Assembly (NCBI RefSeq): GCF_009911795.1
Contig: NZ_CP047898.1
Location: forward strand, 3,596,001 to 3,660,000
Source: Pseudarthrobacter psychrotolerans
Lineage (GTDB): Bacteria > Actinomycetota > Actinomycetes > Actinomycetales > Micrococcaceae
DNA length: 64,000 bases
Reading direction: 5' to 3'
Part shown: piece by piece, positions 17,610-26,881 of the stretch
Layout: every line of letters starts with the position of its first letter
Numbering within the stretch: position 1 is the first letter of the stretch
The notes under the pieces: model-generated
Database searches by the model: none
The model's input: only the letters and a program-made list of their open reading frames with translations
Told to the model about the DNA's origin: nothing
Translations under genes and position numbers: made by a program

Positions 17610-19625
17610 CTAACGGTACTTCCGGTGCAGGTTTTCCTTGGTGGAGGCCCCCGGTGTGGCATCGGCGATCCACGGGCCGGTGCCTTCCGACGGATCAAGT
17701 ACGCCCGCCTCAAGCCAGGTGTAGTCCCCGGCCAGAACCTTGCGGGAGAGTATATGGTCGCCGTCGTCCGTGTTCCGCCACAACTGGTCAAAGTACTCGT
17801 CAATGCGGACGCGGGCCTGCTCGCAGTATGCCTCCGCCAGTTCGTAGGCACTGGCGGCATGTTCCGGCGTGGTGCGAAGGATCATCTCGGCCCGTGAACA
17901 GCATGCAGCCATGGCAAACAGTTCGGCGCCGATGTCCACTACCCGGCCCAGGAACGCCTGCTTGTACTCCAGCTTCGCCTGCCAGCGTCCCATGCCGTAG
18001 AACGTCTGGCGCGCCAGACGGCGCGAGGACCGTTCCACAAAGCGCAGCTGCTTGGCCAGCCTGCCGAAGTCGCTGTAGGACCGGGGATCCATTCCGGCGC
18101 CCGCCACGAGTTTGGGCAGCCACCGGGCGTAAAAACCTGAAGCCCCGACGGCGGCCCTCGCCTTGTCCTGGAGGCTCGCGTCCACGGACGCAAGGTCGCC
18201 GGCGGCCGCCAGGTGGGCATCCACCGCTTCGCGGGCGATGAGGAGTTTCATGATCTCCGAGGAGCCCTCGAAGATCCGGTTGATCCGGAGGTCCCGCAGC
18301 TGCTGCTCGGCCGGAACCGCGCGTTCGCCCCGGGCTTCCAGGGAGTCCGCCGTCTCGAAGCCGCGCCCGCCGCGGATCTGGACCAGCTCGTCGGCGATCC
18401 GGCAGCTGATCTCGGTGGACCACAGCTTGGCCAGCGCAGCCTCGATCCGCACGTCCTTCTGCCCGGCGTCCGCGAGTTCCGCAGACAGTTCGAAGACGGC
18501 ATCCAGGGCGAAGGCGGACGCGGCGATGAAGGCGATCTTTTTGCCCACGGCCTCGTGTTGGCCCACCGGACGGCCCCACTGGGTGCGGGCGTTGGACCAT
18601 TCCCGGGCGATCTTCAGGCTCCAGCGGCCGGACGCGACGCACAACGCCGGCAGGGCGAGCCGGCCCGTGTTCAGCGTGGTGAGCGCGATCTTCAGGCCCT
18701 GGCCCTCGCGGCCCACCCTGTTGGCAGCGGGCACCCGCACCTGGTGGAACCGGGTGACGCCGTTTTCGATCCCACGCAGTCCCATAAAGGTGTTGCGGTT
18801 CTCCACCGTGATGCCGGGGGAGTCCATTTCCACCACAAAGGCGCTGATGCCGCCCTTATGTTCGGTGCCCTCCGCGTCGGTGTGGGCCGGCACCACGGCC
18901 ATCACCACCACCAGCTCGGCGATCACGCCGTTGGTGGTCCAAAGTTTCACGCCGTCCAGGACGTAAGTCCCGCCGTCGTCCGTGGGAACGGCGGTGCTGC
19001 CCATCCTGGCGGGATCACTCCCCACGTCCGGTTCCGTGAGGAGGAAAGCTGTGATGGCGCCGGCGGCGCAGCGCGGCAGGTACTCGCGTTTCTGCTCCGG
19101 CGTGCCGAAGACCTTCACAGGCTCCGGAACACCGATGGACTGGTGCGCGGAGATCAGGGCGCCGATGCTCGGGTGGACACTGCCGAGCATCGCCAGGGCC
19201 CTGCCGTAGTAAACCAAGGACAGGCCGAGTCCGCCGTACTCCTGCGGGATCTTCATGCCAAAGACGCCAAGGCCCGCCAGGCCCTGGAGGTACTCGTCCG
19301 GGATCCTGGCCTCGCGTTCGATCGCGCGGCCGGACATGGTGCGGGCGTACTCGGTGAGGCGCTCCATAAAGGCTTCGCCGCGTTCCACGTCATCGGCCTT
19401 TGCCTTCGGCCAGGGGTGGATGAGGCTGAGGTCGAAATTCCCCAGGTACAGTCCCTTGGCGAAGCTGGGCCGGTCCCAGTCGAGCTCGCGGGAGGCTTCA
19501 GCAAGTGCCCGGGCATCCGCCGCGGTGGCTTCGGGCCCGATATTGGCCGCGGCAACGGGGACTTCGGCGTCCGGGGCGTCGATGGCAGGTGGGTTCGTTG
19601 CGGGACTGTCAGTGGCGGAGCTCAT
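17610..19625 (-). CDS. acyl-CoA dehydrogenase family protein (long form)
   Basis: About 671 residues from ATG 19625, which has GAGGAG eight bases upstream; an ATG at 19664 would add 13 residues. The N-terminal and middle domains show YGGLGLSLVYYGRAL, FLLTEPDVGSDPARM (FAD/acyl-CoA segment), LWTTNG and MGLRGIENGVTRFHQVRVP. The C-terminal FAD domain shows RTQWGRPVGQHEAVGKKIA, AKLWSTE and IRGGRGFETADSL with RINRIFEGSSEIMK. A further 200-residue helical extension resembles long acyl-CoA dehydrogenases of the FadE5/VLCAD type. Beta-oxidation of acyl-CoA is expected; chain length unknown. Confidence 0.9.
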   Translation of the reverse strand: MSSATDSPATNPPAIDAPDAEVPVAAANIGPEATAADARALAEASRELDWDRPSFAKGLYLGNFDLSLIHPWPKAKADDVERGEAFMERLTEYARTMSGRAIEREARIPDEYLQGLAGLGVFGMKIPQEYGGLGLSLVYYGRALAMLGSVHPSIGALISAHQSIGVPEPVKVFGTPEQKREYLPRCAAGAITAFLLTEPDVGSDPARMGSTAVPTDDGGTYVLDGVKLWTTNGVIAELVVVMAVVPAHTDAEGTEHKGGISAFVVEMDSPGITVENRNTFMGLRGIENGVTRFHQVRVPAANRVGREGQGLKIALTTLNTGRLALPALCVASGRWSLKIAREWSNARTQWGRPVGQHEAVGKKIAFIAASAFALDAVFELSAELADAGQKDVRIEAALAKLWSTEISCRIADELVQIRGGRGFETADSLEARGERAVPAEQQLRDLRINRIFEGSSEIMKLLIAREAVDAHLAAAGDLASVDASLQDKARAAVGASGFYARWLPKLVAGAGMDPRSYSDFGRLAKQLRFVERSSRRLARQTFYGMGRWQAKLEYKQAFLGRVVDIGAELFAMAACCSRAEMILRTTPEHAASAYELAEAYCEQARVRIDEYFDQLWRNTDDGDHILSRKVLAGDYTWLEAGVLDPSEGTGPWIADATPGASTKENLHRKYR

Positions 19626-19688
19626 GGGGTATCTCCTCTGCCCGGGATGGCCGGTTCGAGCCATGGATCCGCCAGGTTGGAGAACCCC

Positions 19689-19991
19689 TCAGCTGTCTCT
19701 CAACATTACCCGCGGGTAGCTTCCAGTGCTAGGGGCTGGCTGGCCCTGAAAGTCCCCGGGGATCTCCACGGTGGAGGCGTGGTGGACCAGCCTGTCCCAG
19801 CCATGGTTGATCCCGTGGACCACTGACAGCAGTGTGGTGGAGATGAGGAACCAGGCGAGCTTGCCTACCCCCACCAGGACCAGGGCCAGAAAGCCCGCTG
19901 TCAGGACGAAGCCCACCAGCACCAAGGCAAACGCCAGGGTTCCAATGAACACCATGGTGGCCGTCTCCACTGCACTTAAGTCGAACTGCAT
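19689..19991 (-). CDS. small hypothetical membrane protein
   Basis: 100 residues. One long hydrophobic stretch covers residues 12-55 and can form two helices, followed by an amphipathic C-terminus (VVHGINHGWDRLVHHAS). No family recognised. Codon use is similar to neighbours. It lies about 60 bases from the acyl-CoA dehydrogenase start and may share its transcript. Confidence 0.6.
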   Translation of the reverse strand: MQFDLSAVETATMVFIGTLAFALVLVGFVLTAGFLALVLVGVGKLAWFLISTTLLSVVHGINHGWDRLVHHASTVEIPGDFQGQPAPSTGSYPRVMLRDS

Positions 19992-20162
19992 TGTTCCCCC
20001 TGCTGCGCCGTTGCTTCGGTTGAGATCAGTAGCATGAGCGTAGGGGGTGCTTGGGCGCCCCAGCCAGAGTTGCCCCGCCGTGACGCCCGGTTGATACGGG
20101 ATCGCAATGCTACCGGGACGTAGGTCACGGAGCGGTCGCGGAGGCCCCCGCCGTTCCCACCC

Positions 20163-20223
20163 AACGCGGGGTCACTTCGCGCCCGTGTTGACGCCTGTGA
20201 TGGGCGCTAAGTGACTCCGCGTT
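20163..20223. repeat. intergenic inverted repeat, 22-base arms
   Basis: The left arm (20163-20184) begins AACGCGGGGTCACTTCGC and the right arm (20202-20223) is its inverse with two mismatches, around a 17-base loop. It ends about 90 bases before jetA and has no U-tract, so it reads more like a dispersed palindromic element than a terminator. Confidence 0.7.
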
Positions 20224-20311
20224 GCTTGCGGAAGGTCTGCGTTAACCTTGTAGTTGGCAGTTTTCGCGATCCGCGCTGCCCAACCATCCCCCAGCAGCTG
20301 AAGGAGAGCGC

Positions 20312-21772
20312 GTGCCCCGCTCCGCCAGGTCATCCGCTGACGCGATCAGCGCCCGGCTCCGGGACCTCGAACTCCTCACGAAGGGACCCGCCTGGGCCCT
20401 GACGCGCTCGGCGCCGTGGGTGATCGCGGTGCTGCAGGAATCCTTTACGCGCACCCGTCCGCAGCTTCCACTCGAGGAGTTCCATGCCGACGTCGACTCC
20501 TTCCTTGAGCAGCTCCGGCGCCAGGAGCCCGGGCCGGGTGGTACCGCCATCGGCACGTCGTCCGGCAGGAACTATGCGGACGAGTGGACACGCAAGCATT
20601 TCCTGACCCGCCGCAACCAGGCGGGGCAGATTGTTTATGAGGTCACCGAGCCGGCCGCCCGCGTGCTCGCCTTCCTGGACAGCCTCTCCAGCGAGCGTTC
20701 CACGCTGAATGGTTCCCGGCTGGGCACGCTCCTGGGCGACGTAGAGAAGCTGGCCAATGAGACCAACCCGGACCAGAGCGCCCGGCTGGAATCCCTCGAG
20801 GACGAGATCGGGGAACGGCAGCAGCTCATCCAGGACATCAGCTCCGGTGACTTTGACGGCCTGCTGGACGACGACGAAGCCGTGGAAGCCGCCGGTAACA
20901 TCCTGGACCTCGCCGCCAGCCTGCCCGCCGACTACAAAAAGATGCGCGACCGCATCGAGGAACTCGTGGGCGAGCTGCGCAACCAGATCATCGAGGAGTC
21001 GCTCAGCAAGGGTGCCACCATGGCGCAGGTCCTCGACGCGGATAAGCGGCTGCGGCAGAGCCCCGAGGGCAGGACCTTCCGCTCCTTCACCGCGTTCCTG
21101 GAGGACCCTCAGCAGCAGCTCCGGTTCCGTTCGGCCATCGGCGAGGTCCTCAGCCGGCAGTTCGCGGACGATCTTTCGCCGGAGGACCGCGAGACGCTCA
21201 AGAACATGGTGGCCGAGCTCCGCCACCAGCACAGCCAGATCCAGCGCATCTACGGCAAGCTCAGCGAAAGCCTGAACACGTACGTCCAGAGCGACGACTT
21301 CCGTCAGTCCGTCCGCCTCCGGAAGGTCCTGCGCGAGGCCGAGCAGGCCATCAGGTCCCTCCCGTATGAACGTGAACGGCCAGGCCTGGTCCGCGGTCCG
21401 GTGCTGTTCAACGCAGGGTTCGAATCGCTGGCTATGGTCAAGCTCTACGATCCGGACGAGTTCGCCGTCCCGCCCAAGCTGGCTGACCCCATCGCTTTCA
21501 GCGACTCAGACCGCGTGCGCTCGCCGAGAACGGGCAAGGCGCGCCCCGACGCCATCCGGGCCGCCGTGGCCGGCGCGTCCACCCTGGCCGAGGCCTGGGA
21601 ACAGCTGCCGCCGGAGGAACAGCACATCAACTCCATCCGCGCGCTTCTCTCGCACGCCCTCCAGGAGGGTGCGGCTTTTGACCGCGACGCCTGGGATGGC
21701 CTGGACTACGAACAGATCGACGGCACCACCCGCACGGCGTACCTGCCGGTGGTCACCCTCAAGAAGGATTGA
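20312..21772 (+). CDS. jetA: Wadjet type I JetA (DUF3375)
   Basis: 486 residues from a GTG with AAGGAGA at 20301-20307. The N-terminal winged-helix part includes [20 protein letters not shown] and [20 protein letters not shown]; the middle is strongly helical ([15 protein letters not shown]); the C-terminal third has [20 protein letters not shown] and [16 protein letters not shown]. This is the DUF3375 kleisin-like subunit of the Wadjet/MksF/EptA condensin system, which with JetB and JetC extrudes DNA loops and, with the JetD nuclease, cleaves small circular plasmids. It is first of three tightly packed genes; jetB follows two bases after its stop. Confidence 0.85.
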   Translation: MPRSARSSADAISARLRDLELLTKGPAWALTRSAPWVIAVLQESFTRTRPQLPLEEFHADVDSFLEQLRRQEPGPGGTAIGTSSGRNYADEWTRKHFLTRRNQAGQIVYEVTEPAARVLAFLDSLSSERSTLNGSRLGTLLGDVEKLANETNPDQSARLESLEDEIGERQQLIQDISSGDFDGLLDDDEAVEAAGNILDLAASLPADYKKMRDRIEELVGELRNQIIEESLSKGATMAQVLDADKRLRQSPEGRTFRSFTAFLEDPQQQLRFRSAIGEVLSRQFADDLSPEDRETLKNMVAELRHQHSQIQRIYGKLSESLNTYVQSDDFRQSVRLRKVLREAEQAIRSLPYERERPGLVRGPVLFNAGFESLAMVKLYDPDEFAVPPKLADPIAFSDSDRVRSPRTGKARPDAIRAAVAGASTLAEAWEQLPPEEQHINSIRALLSHALQEGAAFDRDAWDGLDYEQIDGTTRTAYLPVVTLKKD

Positions 21773-21774
21773 CG

Positions 21775-22722
21775 ATGACTGAAGAAATTACGACGGCGGC
21801 ACCTCCCGTTGAGGAGGCCGCACCGGCGGTCGAGCCCGAGACGCAAGGGATTTCGACAGGCTCAATCACCAGGAGTGGCGGAGTTACGCCCCGCGATACG
21901 TTTGTGGACGGCGCGGCACTGTTTCCCGGCGACACCGGCGTTCTCTCGATGAAGGTGCGCCAGGCGCTGGTCAAGCTGCTCAAGGGCCCGTACGTTGACG
22001 GCGGCCGCGACGAGAAGCTGTGGACCACGCTGCTGGACAACCAGATCATCCTGCGCAGCCGCCTGTCCGAGCTGTTCCTGACCCTGCAGCTGGACCACGA
22101 ACGCAAGATCGCCGTCCTGCGCCCGGTGGATCCTGAGGCCATCGGCGGCAGCAGCCGCTCCAGCATCCTGCGCCAGCAGCGTGCCCTGAGCCGGGTGGAG
22201 ACCATCGTGCTGCTCCGCCTGCGGATGCTGCTGGACCGCCACGTCACGGCCCAGACCGATGCCACCATCACCCGCGAGGAGATCGCCGACCTCGTGGCCC
22301 ACTACCAGCCCGCCGGACAGCAGGACGCACTGCGCGATTCGGACGTGGTCACCCGTGCCATCACCAAGCTCCTGGCCCGCCAGCTCCTCCTCACCACCGG
22401 CCTGGACGATGTCTACACCATCTCCAACGCCCTCCCGCTGGCCCTCCCCTTCGAAAACATCGGCGACATCCCGGCCCAAATCGAAGCCCTGGTAGCCGCC
22501 ACCACAGACCCCACAGGCACAGAAGCGCTGATAGAGCTCGACAGCGAGAATCCCCTCCGCGCGGACGGCGACACTGAGGACGACGAACCGGTGACTGACC
22601 ACAGCGACGAGACCGGGGACATGCGGCAGCATGCGTCTAAGCGAGGCACGAGCGAGCATGCAGAGCATGTGTCCGGTGTCGGCGCGACATCCTCGACCAC
22701 CGAAACGGAGGAAGCCAAGTGA
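21775..22722 (+). CDS. jetB: Wadjet type I JetB (DUF4194), with repeat-derived ends
   Basis: 315 residues from ATG 21775; a TTG at 21769 overlapping the jetA stop is the alternative. The conserved DUF4194 core runs from about residue 44 ([20 protein letters not shown]) through [20 protein letters not shown] and [15 protein letters not shown] to [20 protein letters not shown]. This is the kite-like (KleE/MksE) subunit bridging JetA and JetC. The acidic N-terminal 43 and C-terminal 60 residues are not typical and overlap dispersed repeats (21847-21873 and 22617-22674). Its TGA overlaps the jetC GTG start. Confidence 0.85.
   Translation: MTEEITTAAPPVEEAAPAVEPETQGISTGSITRSGGVTPRDTFVDGAALFPGDTGVLSMKVRQALVKLLKGPYVDGGRDEKLWTTLLDNQIILRSRLSELFLTLQLDHERKIAVLRPVDPEAIGGSSRSSILRQQRALSRVETIVLLRLRMLLDRHVTAQTDATITREEIADLVAHYQPAGQQDALRDSDVVTRAITKLLARQLLLTTGLDDVYTISNALPLALPFENIGDIPAQIEALVAATTDPTGTEALIELDSENPLRADGDTEDDEPVTDHSDETGDMRQHASKRGTSEHAEHVSGVGATSSTTETEEAK
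21847..21873. repeat. dispersed-type repeat inside jetB 5' region
   Basis: Contains TTTCGACAGGCTCAATCACC (21851-21870), close to the widely scattered actinobacterial repeat that reads GAGCCTGTCGAAA on the other strand. It is translated in frame as ISTGSITR in JetB, upstream of the conserved core. Identification of the repeat family is from memory, not from a search. Confidence 0.45.
22617..22674. repeat. hairpin repeat inside jetB 3' region, shared with 34.3 kb
   Basis: Imperfect inverted arms (GGACATGCGGCAGCATGC and its partner GCATGCAGAGCATGTGTCC) flank TGCGTCTAAGCGAGG. A 34-base block starting at about 22626 recurs in inverse orientation at about 34323-34356 with two differences. In jetB it is translated as the tail segment [17 protein letters not shown]. 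Confidence 0.7.
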
Positions 22723-25700
22723 GCATCGCAACCATGCTGCCGATGGGCGACCTCACGAACCCCGGCCAGATGCGCCTTGCCTTGGTGCAGGTGGTCAACT
22801 GGGGCACGTTCCATGGGGCGCACACGATGCACGTGGACCGGAACGGAACGCTGCTGACCGGCAACTCGGGCGTAGGCAAGTCCACGCTGTTTGACGCCAT
22901 GCTGCGCGTGTTTGATGCCCGGCCGCGCTCCAACGAGGCCGCGGCCCAGCGTGCCGGCGGTGCTGTGGAGGACAAGCGGACCACGTTCACGTACATGCGC
23001 GGCAAGGTGGGTGACAAAGCGGTGGGCGAAGGCTCGGCCAGCGCGTTCCAGCGCCCGGGTGCCACCTGGTCCGCCGTCGCCCTGACGTTCGATAACGCCG
23101 CGGGCACGCGCATCACGGTGTCCGCCCTGTTCGACCTGCCCAAGAACGGCACGGAGTCCAGCGTCGGCCGTTTCTACGTGATCGACAGCAAACCGCTGGA
23201 CCTGCCGGCCATTGAGGACATCGCGGAGAAGCGCTTCACCAAGGCTGCGCTGGAGACGATCTTCCCGGATGCCCAGGTCTTCGATGTCCACAAGGCCTTC
23301 GCGGAGCGTTTCCGCCGCCTCCTGGGCATCAGCTCGGACCAGGCCCTGCCCCTGCTGCGTGTAATCCAGGCCGGCAAGGGCCTGGGCGGCAGTGTCAATA
23401 CGTTCTTCCGCGACCAGGTCCTGGACGCCCCGGCCACGCTGGCCGCGGCCGATGACGTGGTGGAGGAATTCAGCAACCTGATGTCCATCCGGCAGCGGCT
23501 GGAGGATGTGCGGCAGCAGCGGGACCAGCTGGCCCCCGTGCCCGGGCTGAACAAGGAGTATGCGCAGTCGCTCCTGGACGCGAACCGGCTCCGTGAGCTG
23601 TCGGGCGAGGAGTTCGAATCCTACAAGCAACAGCTCGCCGTCACGGTGCACCAGAAGACCCTGTCCCGGTTCAAGGACCTGGCCCAGGTGAAAGCCAAGG
23701 AGCTGGGCGCGGAACGCTCCGTCCGGGACGGGCTGGCCAAGGATCTGCGCCAGCTGGAGACCGACTACAACAACCAGGGCGGCAACGCGATCTCCGCGAT
23801 CGAGCAGTCGCTGGACAACGCCAAGGTGGGTCTGCGGCTCCGCGAGCAGGTGGAGGAAGCGGCCCGCAAGGCCCTGTCCGACGCCGGCCTGCAGCTGGAG
23901 TGGACCGCTGAGGGGTGGGAACAGGCCCACGAGCAGGCTGCCGCCAGGTCGGCCGAGCTCAAGGATGACTCGGAGGCCCTGCAGGAGCTCCGCTTCGAAG
24001 CCTTCGACGGCCACGCCACCAAAAAGCGTGAGCTGGCAGCAGCCCAGCAGGAGCTGCTGTCGCTGAAGACGCGCAAGTCCCTGCTGCCGCCGTCGAGCAT
24101 TGAAAACCGTGCGGCAATCGCCGCGTCCACCGGCGTTCCTGAAGACCGGATGCCGTTCGGCGGCGAGCTGATGGACCTCGCCGAGGGGAGGAACAGTGGC
24201 GGCCGGCCGCGGAGCGCGCGCTCCGGAACCTCGCGTCCACGTTGTTGGTCCCCGGCGAACATTTCGCCGCGGTGACCCGCTACCTGAACGACAACAAAGT
24301 GCGTGGCGCCCTGCGGGCGGTGGACGTGTCCAAGCCGCTCGCGGGCGGCGCCCTCGCCGTGGAGGACGCGCGCGACGGCGACCTGCTCACCAAGCTGGAC
24401 ATCCTCGCCAGCGGTACGCTGGCGGACGCCGGGGAATGGATCCGGGAGCGGATCGCCCTCGATTTCGCCTACCCGTGCGTCGAGGACCCCAACGAACTGG
24501 CCACCCTGGACAAGGGCCTGAGCCTGGGCGGTGTGGTCAAACGCAACCGGCACACGGTAGACAAGGACGACCGTTTCACCAGCCGCCAGGACTACGTGCT
24601 CGGGTTCGACAACGCCGCCAAGCTGGAACTCGTGGCCGCCCAGGTGGAGGACCTGCAGCAGGAACTCGCCAAGGCCGCCGAGTTGGCCCAGAGCCGTGAA
24701 GAGTCGCACCAGGGCATGAGCCGGCAGCTCGATGCCCTCCGCCGGATCGCGGAGGACCACCGGAACTGGGAACAGGTCTCAGCTGCCGTCGCCGCCGATG
24801 AACTCGCCAGGATTGAACAGCGGCTCAAGGATGCCCTCGCGGCCCAGGCCGACCTGGAACCGCTGCGGGCCAACATCGAAACCGCGCGGCAGAAGCACCA
24901 GGCCAGCACCGAAGCCGCAGCCGTCCTGCAAAGCGAATACAAGGCACTGGACCGGCAAATGAGCGCTGCCGATTCGCTGCTGGAAGCCGCGCGTGCCCGC
25001 CTGGAGCAAGTGCCGCCGTCGGACGCCACCGTTACCGCTCTGGAACCGTACTTCACTGATTTCGGCGACGTCAGCGAGATGCATGAGCTGGACAACCTGG
25101 CCAACCGCGTCCGGACGGCGCTGCTCGGGGAGCTGCACGCCGCCGAGACGCGCGGGCAGGCAACCTCCGAGCGGCTGACCCGGATCTTCGAGGGTTTTGT
25201 GCGCGAGTGGGGCTCCGCAATCTCCGCCGACCACGGCACCTCCATCGGCGCAGCGGGGGAGTTCGAAGGCCGCTACCACGCCATCATCAGCGACGGCCTG
25301 CCCGCCCAGGAGTCCGAGTTCCGGCAGTTCTTCAACCAGCGCACGCATGAATCCTTCAGTACGCTGCTGCACCTGCTGGACGAGGAGCGGCGGTCCATCA
25401 CCAGCCGCATCCTGCCGCTCAACGGCATCCTGTCCGAGGTCAACTTCCATGAGGGCAGCTTCCTGGAACTGGACATCAAGCAGACCCTGCCGGCCACGGC
25501 CAGGCAGTTCAAGGACGCCATCCAGAACGCGCTGAAGGCCCGGCACACGCGTCCTGCCCGTGCGGGTTCAGGCCCGGAAACCGGGGGAGGCGACGACGCC
25601 GAGCTCACCGCCCGGTACAAGACCCTCGAAACGCTCGTCAAGCGGCTCGGCTCGCCCACGCCGGAGGACCGGCGCTGGCGTGCCGAAGTGCTGGATGTCC

Positions 25701-26197
25701 GCGGGCACCTGTTCATCCAGTGCAAGGAGCACCGGGAGGTGACCGGGCCGGCGTCAGGGGGCATGAGCGCCAAGAAGGGCGGCGGCAAGCGGACGGACGT
25801 CTACATGCATGCTGACACCGGCTCCATGTCCGGCGGCGAGCGGCAGCGCTTCACGGCGTTCATCATGGCCGCGGCGCTGAGCTACCAGCTGGGCATCGCC
25901 GAGCAGGGGTTCACCACGTACGGCACCGTGATGATGGATGAGGCGTTTGTGCTGGCCTCGGAGGAGTTCGCCGGCGCCGGGATCAAGGCCCTGCACGAGT
26001 TCGGATTCCAGCTGCTGCTGGCCGCTCCGGAGAACGTGATTGACCTGTCCCGGCACCTGGGCTCGGTGACGGAGATCCTGCGGGACAAGCGCACCAACCG
26101 CTCCGGCGTGCTCACCGCCCCGGTGATCCGGCCCCGGCCCGGCGCCGAAGGTCAGTGGCGGTCCGAGGCGAACCCCGTGGACATCGTGCTCCGCTGA
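22719..26197 (+). CDS. jetC: Wadjet type I JetC ATPase, apparent single-base frameshift
   Basis: SMC-like ATPase. Walker [10 protein letters not shown] is at residues 48-56 of the first part; long coiled coils follow; the second part carries [17 protein letters not shown] (signature) and [14 protein letters not shown] (Walker B/D-loop). The frame breaks after [12 protein letters not shown]: one base is missing at about 24185-24188, and the neighbouring frame continues with [18 protein letters not shown] and [15 protein letters not shown]. Restoring one base gives about 1159 residues, a normal length. All ATPase motifs remain, so either the base call is wrong or the motor is split and dead. 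No jetD follows: downstream is a repeat array and then tetR. Confidence 0.85.
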
Positions 26198-26201
26198 CCC
26201 G

Positions 26202-26336
26202 GACGCTCTCTCAATTAACGCAGTTTCTCGAGCAACGCTCTCTCACTCTCCTTAGGAAAGTGAGAGAGGGTTGCCGTTTTTCCCGCATTAAGTGAGAGAG
26301 GGTTGCCGTTTTTCCCGCATTAAGTGAGAGAGGGTT
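26202..26336. repeat. 32-base tandem/palindromic repeat array (CTCTCTCACTT family)
   Basis: GACGCTCTCTCA at 26202 and AACGCTCTCTCACT at 26234 face three copies of the inverse motif AAGTGAGAGAGGG at 26258, 26290 and 26322, spaced exactly 32 bases. Between the last three copies the sequence GTTGCCGTTTTTCCCGCATT repeats identically. Facing copies at 26234 and 26258 can form a hairpin. The last copy overlaps the tetR stop codon. The same motif, also at 32-base spacing, occurs at 34384-34432. Confidence 0.85.
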
Positions 26337-26881
26337 TAGCTGGCGGCGTTGCAGGCGTCGATCTGAGCCTGGACGATTGCGCCGTAGTGTCCCACCAGCT
26401 CGTCAAACTCCCAGTCGTCGAAGAGGCCCAGGGTGCGGACGGTCTCGCCGAAGCCGGTCATTAGGGCCACCACGGTGGAGGCGAACCGGCGCTCCGGTGT
26501 GGTGTCCCCGATCAGCCGCGCGATGGCGGCGAGGTACCTTTCGCGGATGTCCGTCCGGGCAGCCTCGGGGTCGGGCGAATCCAGCACGGCGAACGGGATG
26601 GTGGCCCACGGTTCCTGCATTCCGCGTTCCCGGCGCATCAGCACGCGGAAGACGAGGGCCCTGCCCAGTTCCGACGTCGGGACGTTCAGTTCCCCGACCA
26701 GCGACTCGTCGGGCCGCGCGGCGGCGTAGAGCTTTTCCTTGGAAAGAAAGAGTTTCATGACCAGGGCTGCCGAGACGCCCGCGTCCGCGGCGATGTCCCG
26801 CACCGTGACGGCGCGGTAGCCGCGGTCCCCGAAAAGGCGTCCGGCGGTGCTGAGGATCGCGTCGTGGCTGGGGCTGCTCAT
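26336..26881 (-). CDS. TetR family transcriptional regulator
   Basis: 181 residues. N-terminal helix-turn-helix: ILSTAGRLFGDRGYRAVTVR then IAADAGVSAALVMKLFLSKE. The C-terminal ligand domain (ARTDIRERYLAAIARLIGD) is of the type found beside multidrug exporters. Its ATG overlaps the stop of the upstream MFS gene by 4 bases, so the two are coupled and it probably represses their shared promoter; a TetR-like palindrome lies at 28914-28929. Inducer unknown. Confidence 0.9.
   Translation of the reverse strand: MSSPSHDAILSTAGRLFGDRGYRAVTVRDIAADAGVSAALVMKLFLSKEKLYAAARPDESLVGELNVPTSELGRALVFRVLMRRERGMQEPWATIPFAVLDSPDPEAARTDIRERYLAAIARLIGDTTPERRFASTVVALMTGFGETVRTLGLFDDWEFDELVGHYGAIVQAQIDACNAAS

Noticed and set aside
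18213..19826. Long plus-strand open frame opposite the acyl-CoA dehydrogenase
   Set aside because: It is a GC-rich mirror of a well conserved minus-strand gene; its sequence is His/Gly/Arg-rich and matches no domain.
26202..26336. CRISPR-like array of regularly spaced repeats
   Set aside because: The period is 32 bases but the connectors between direct copies are identical rather than unique spacers, there are only three direct copies plus inverted ones, and no cas genes are nearby.
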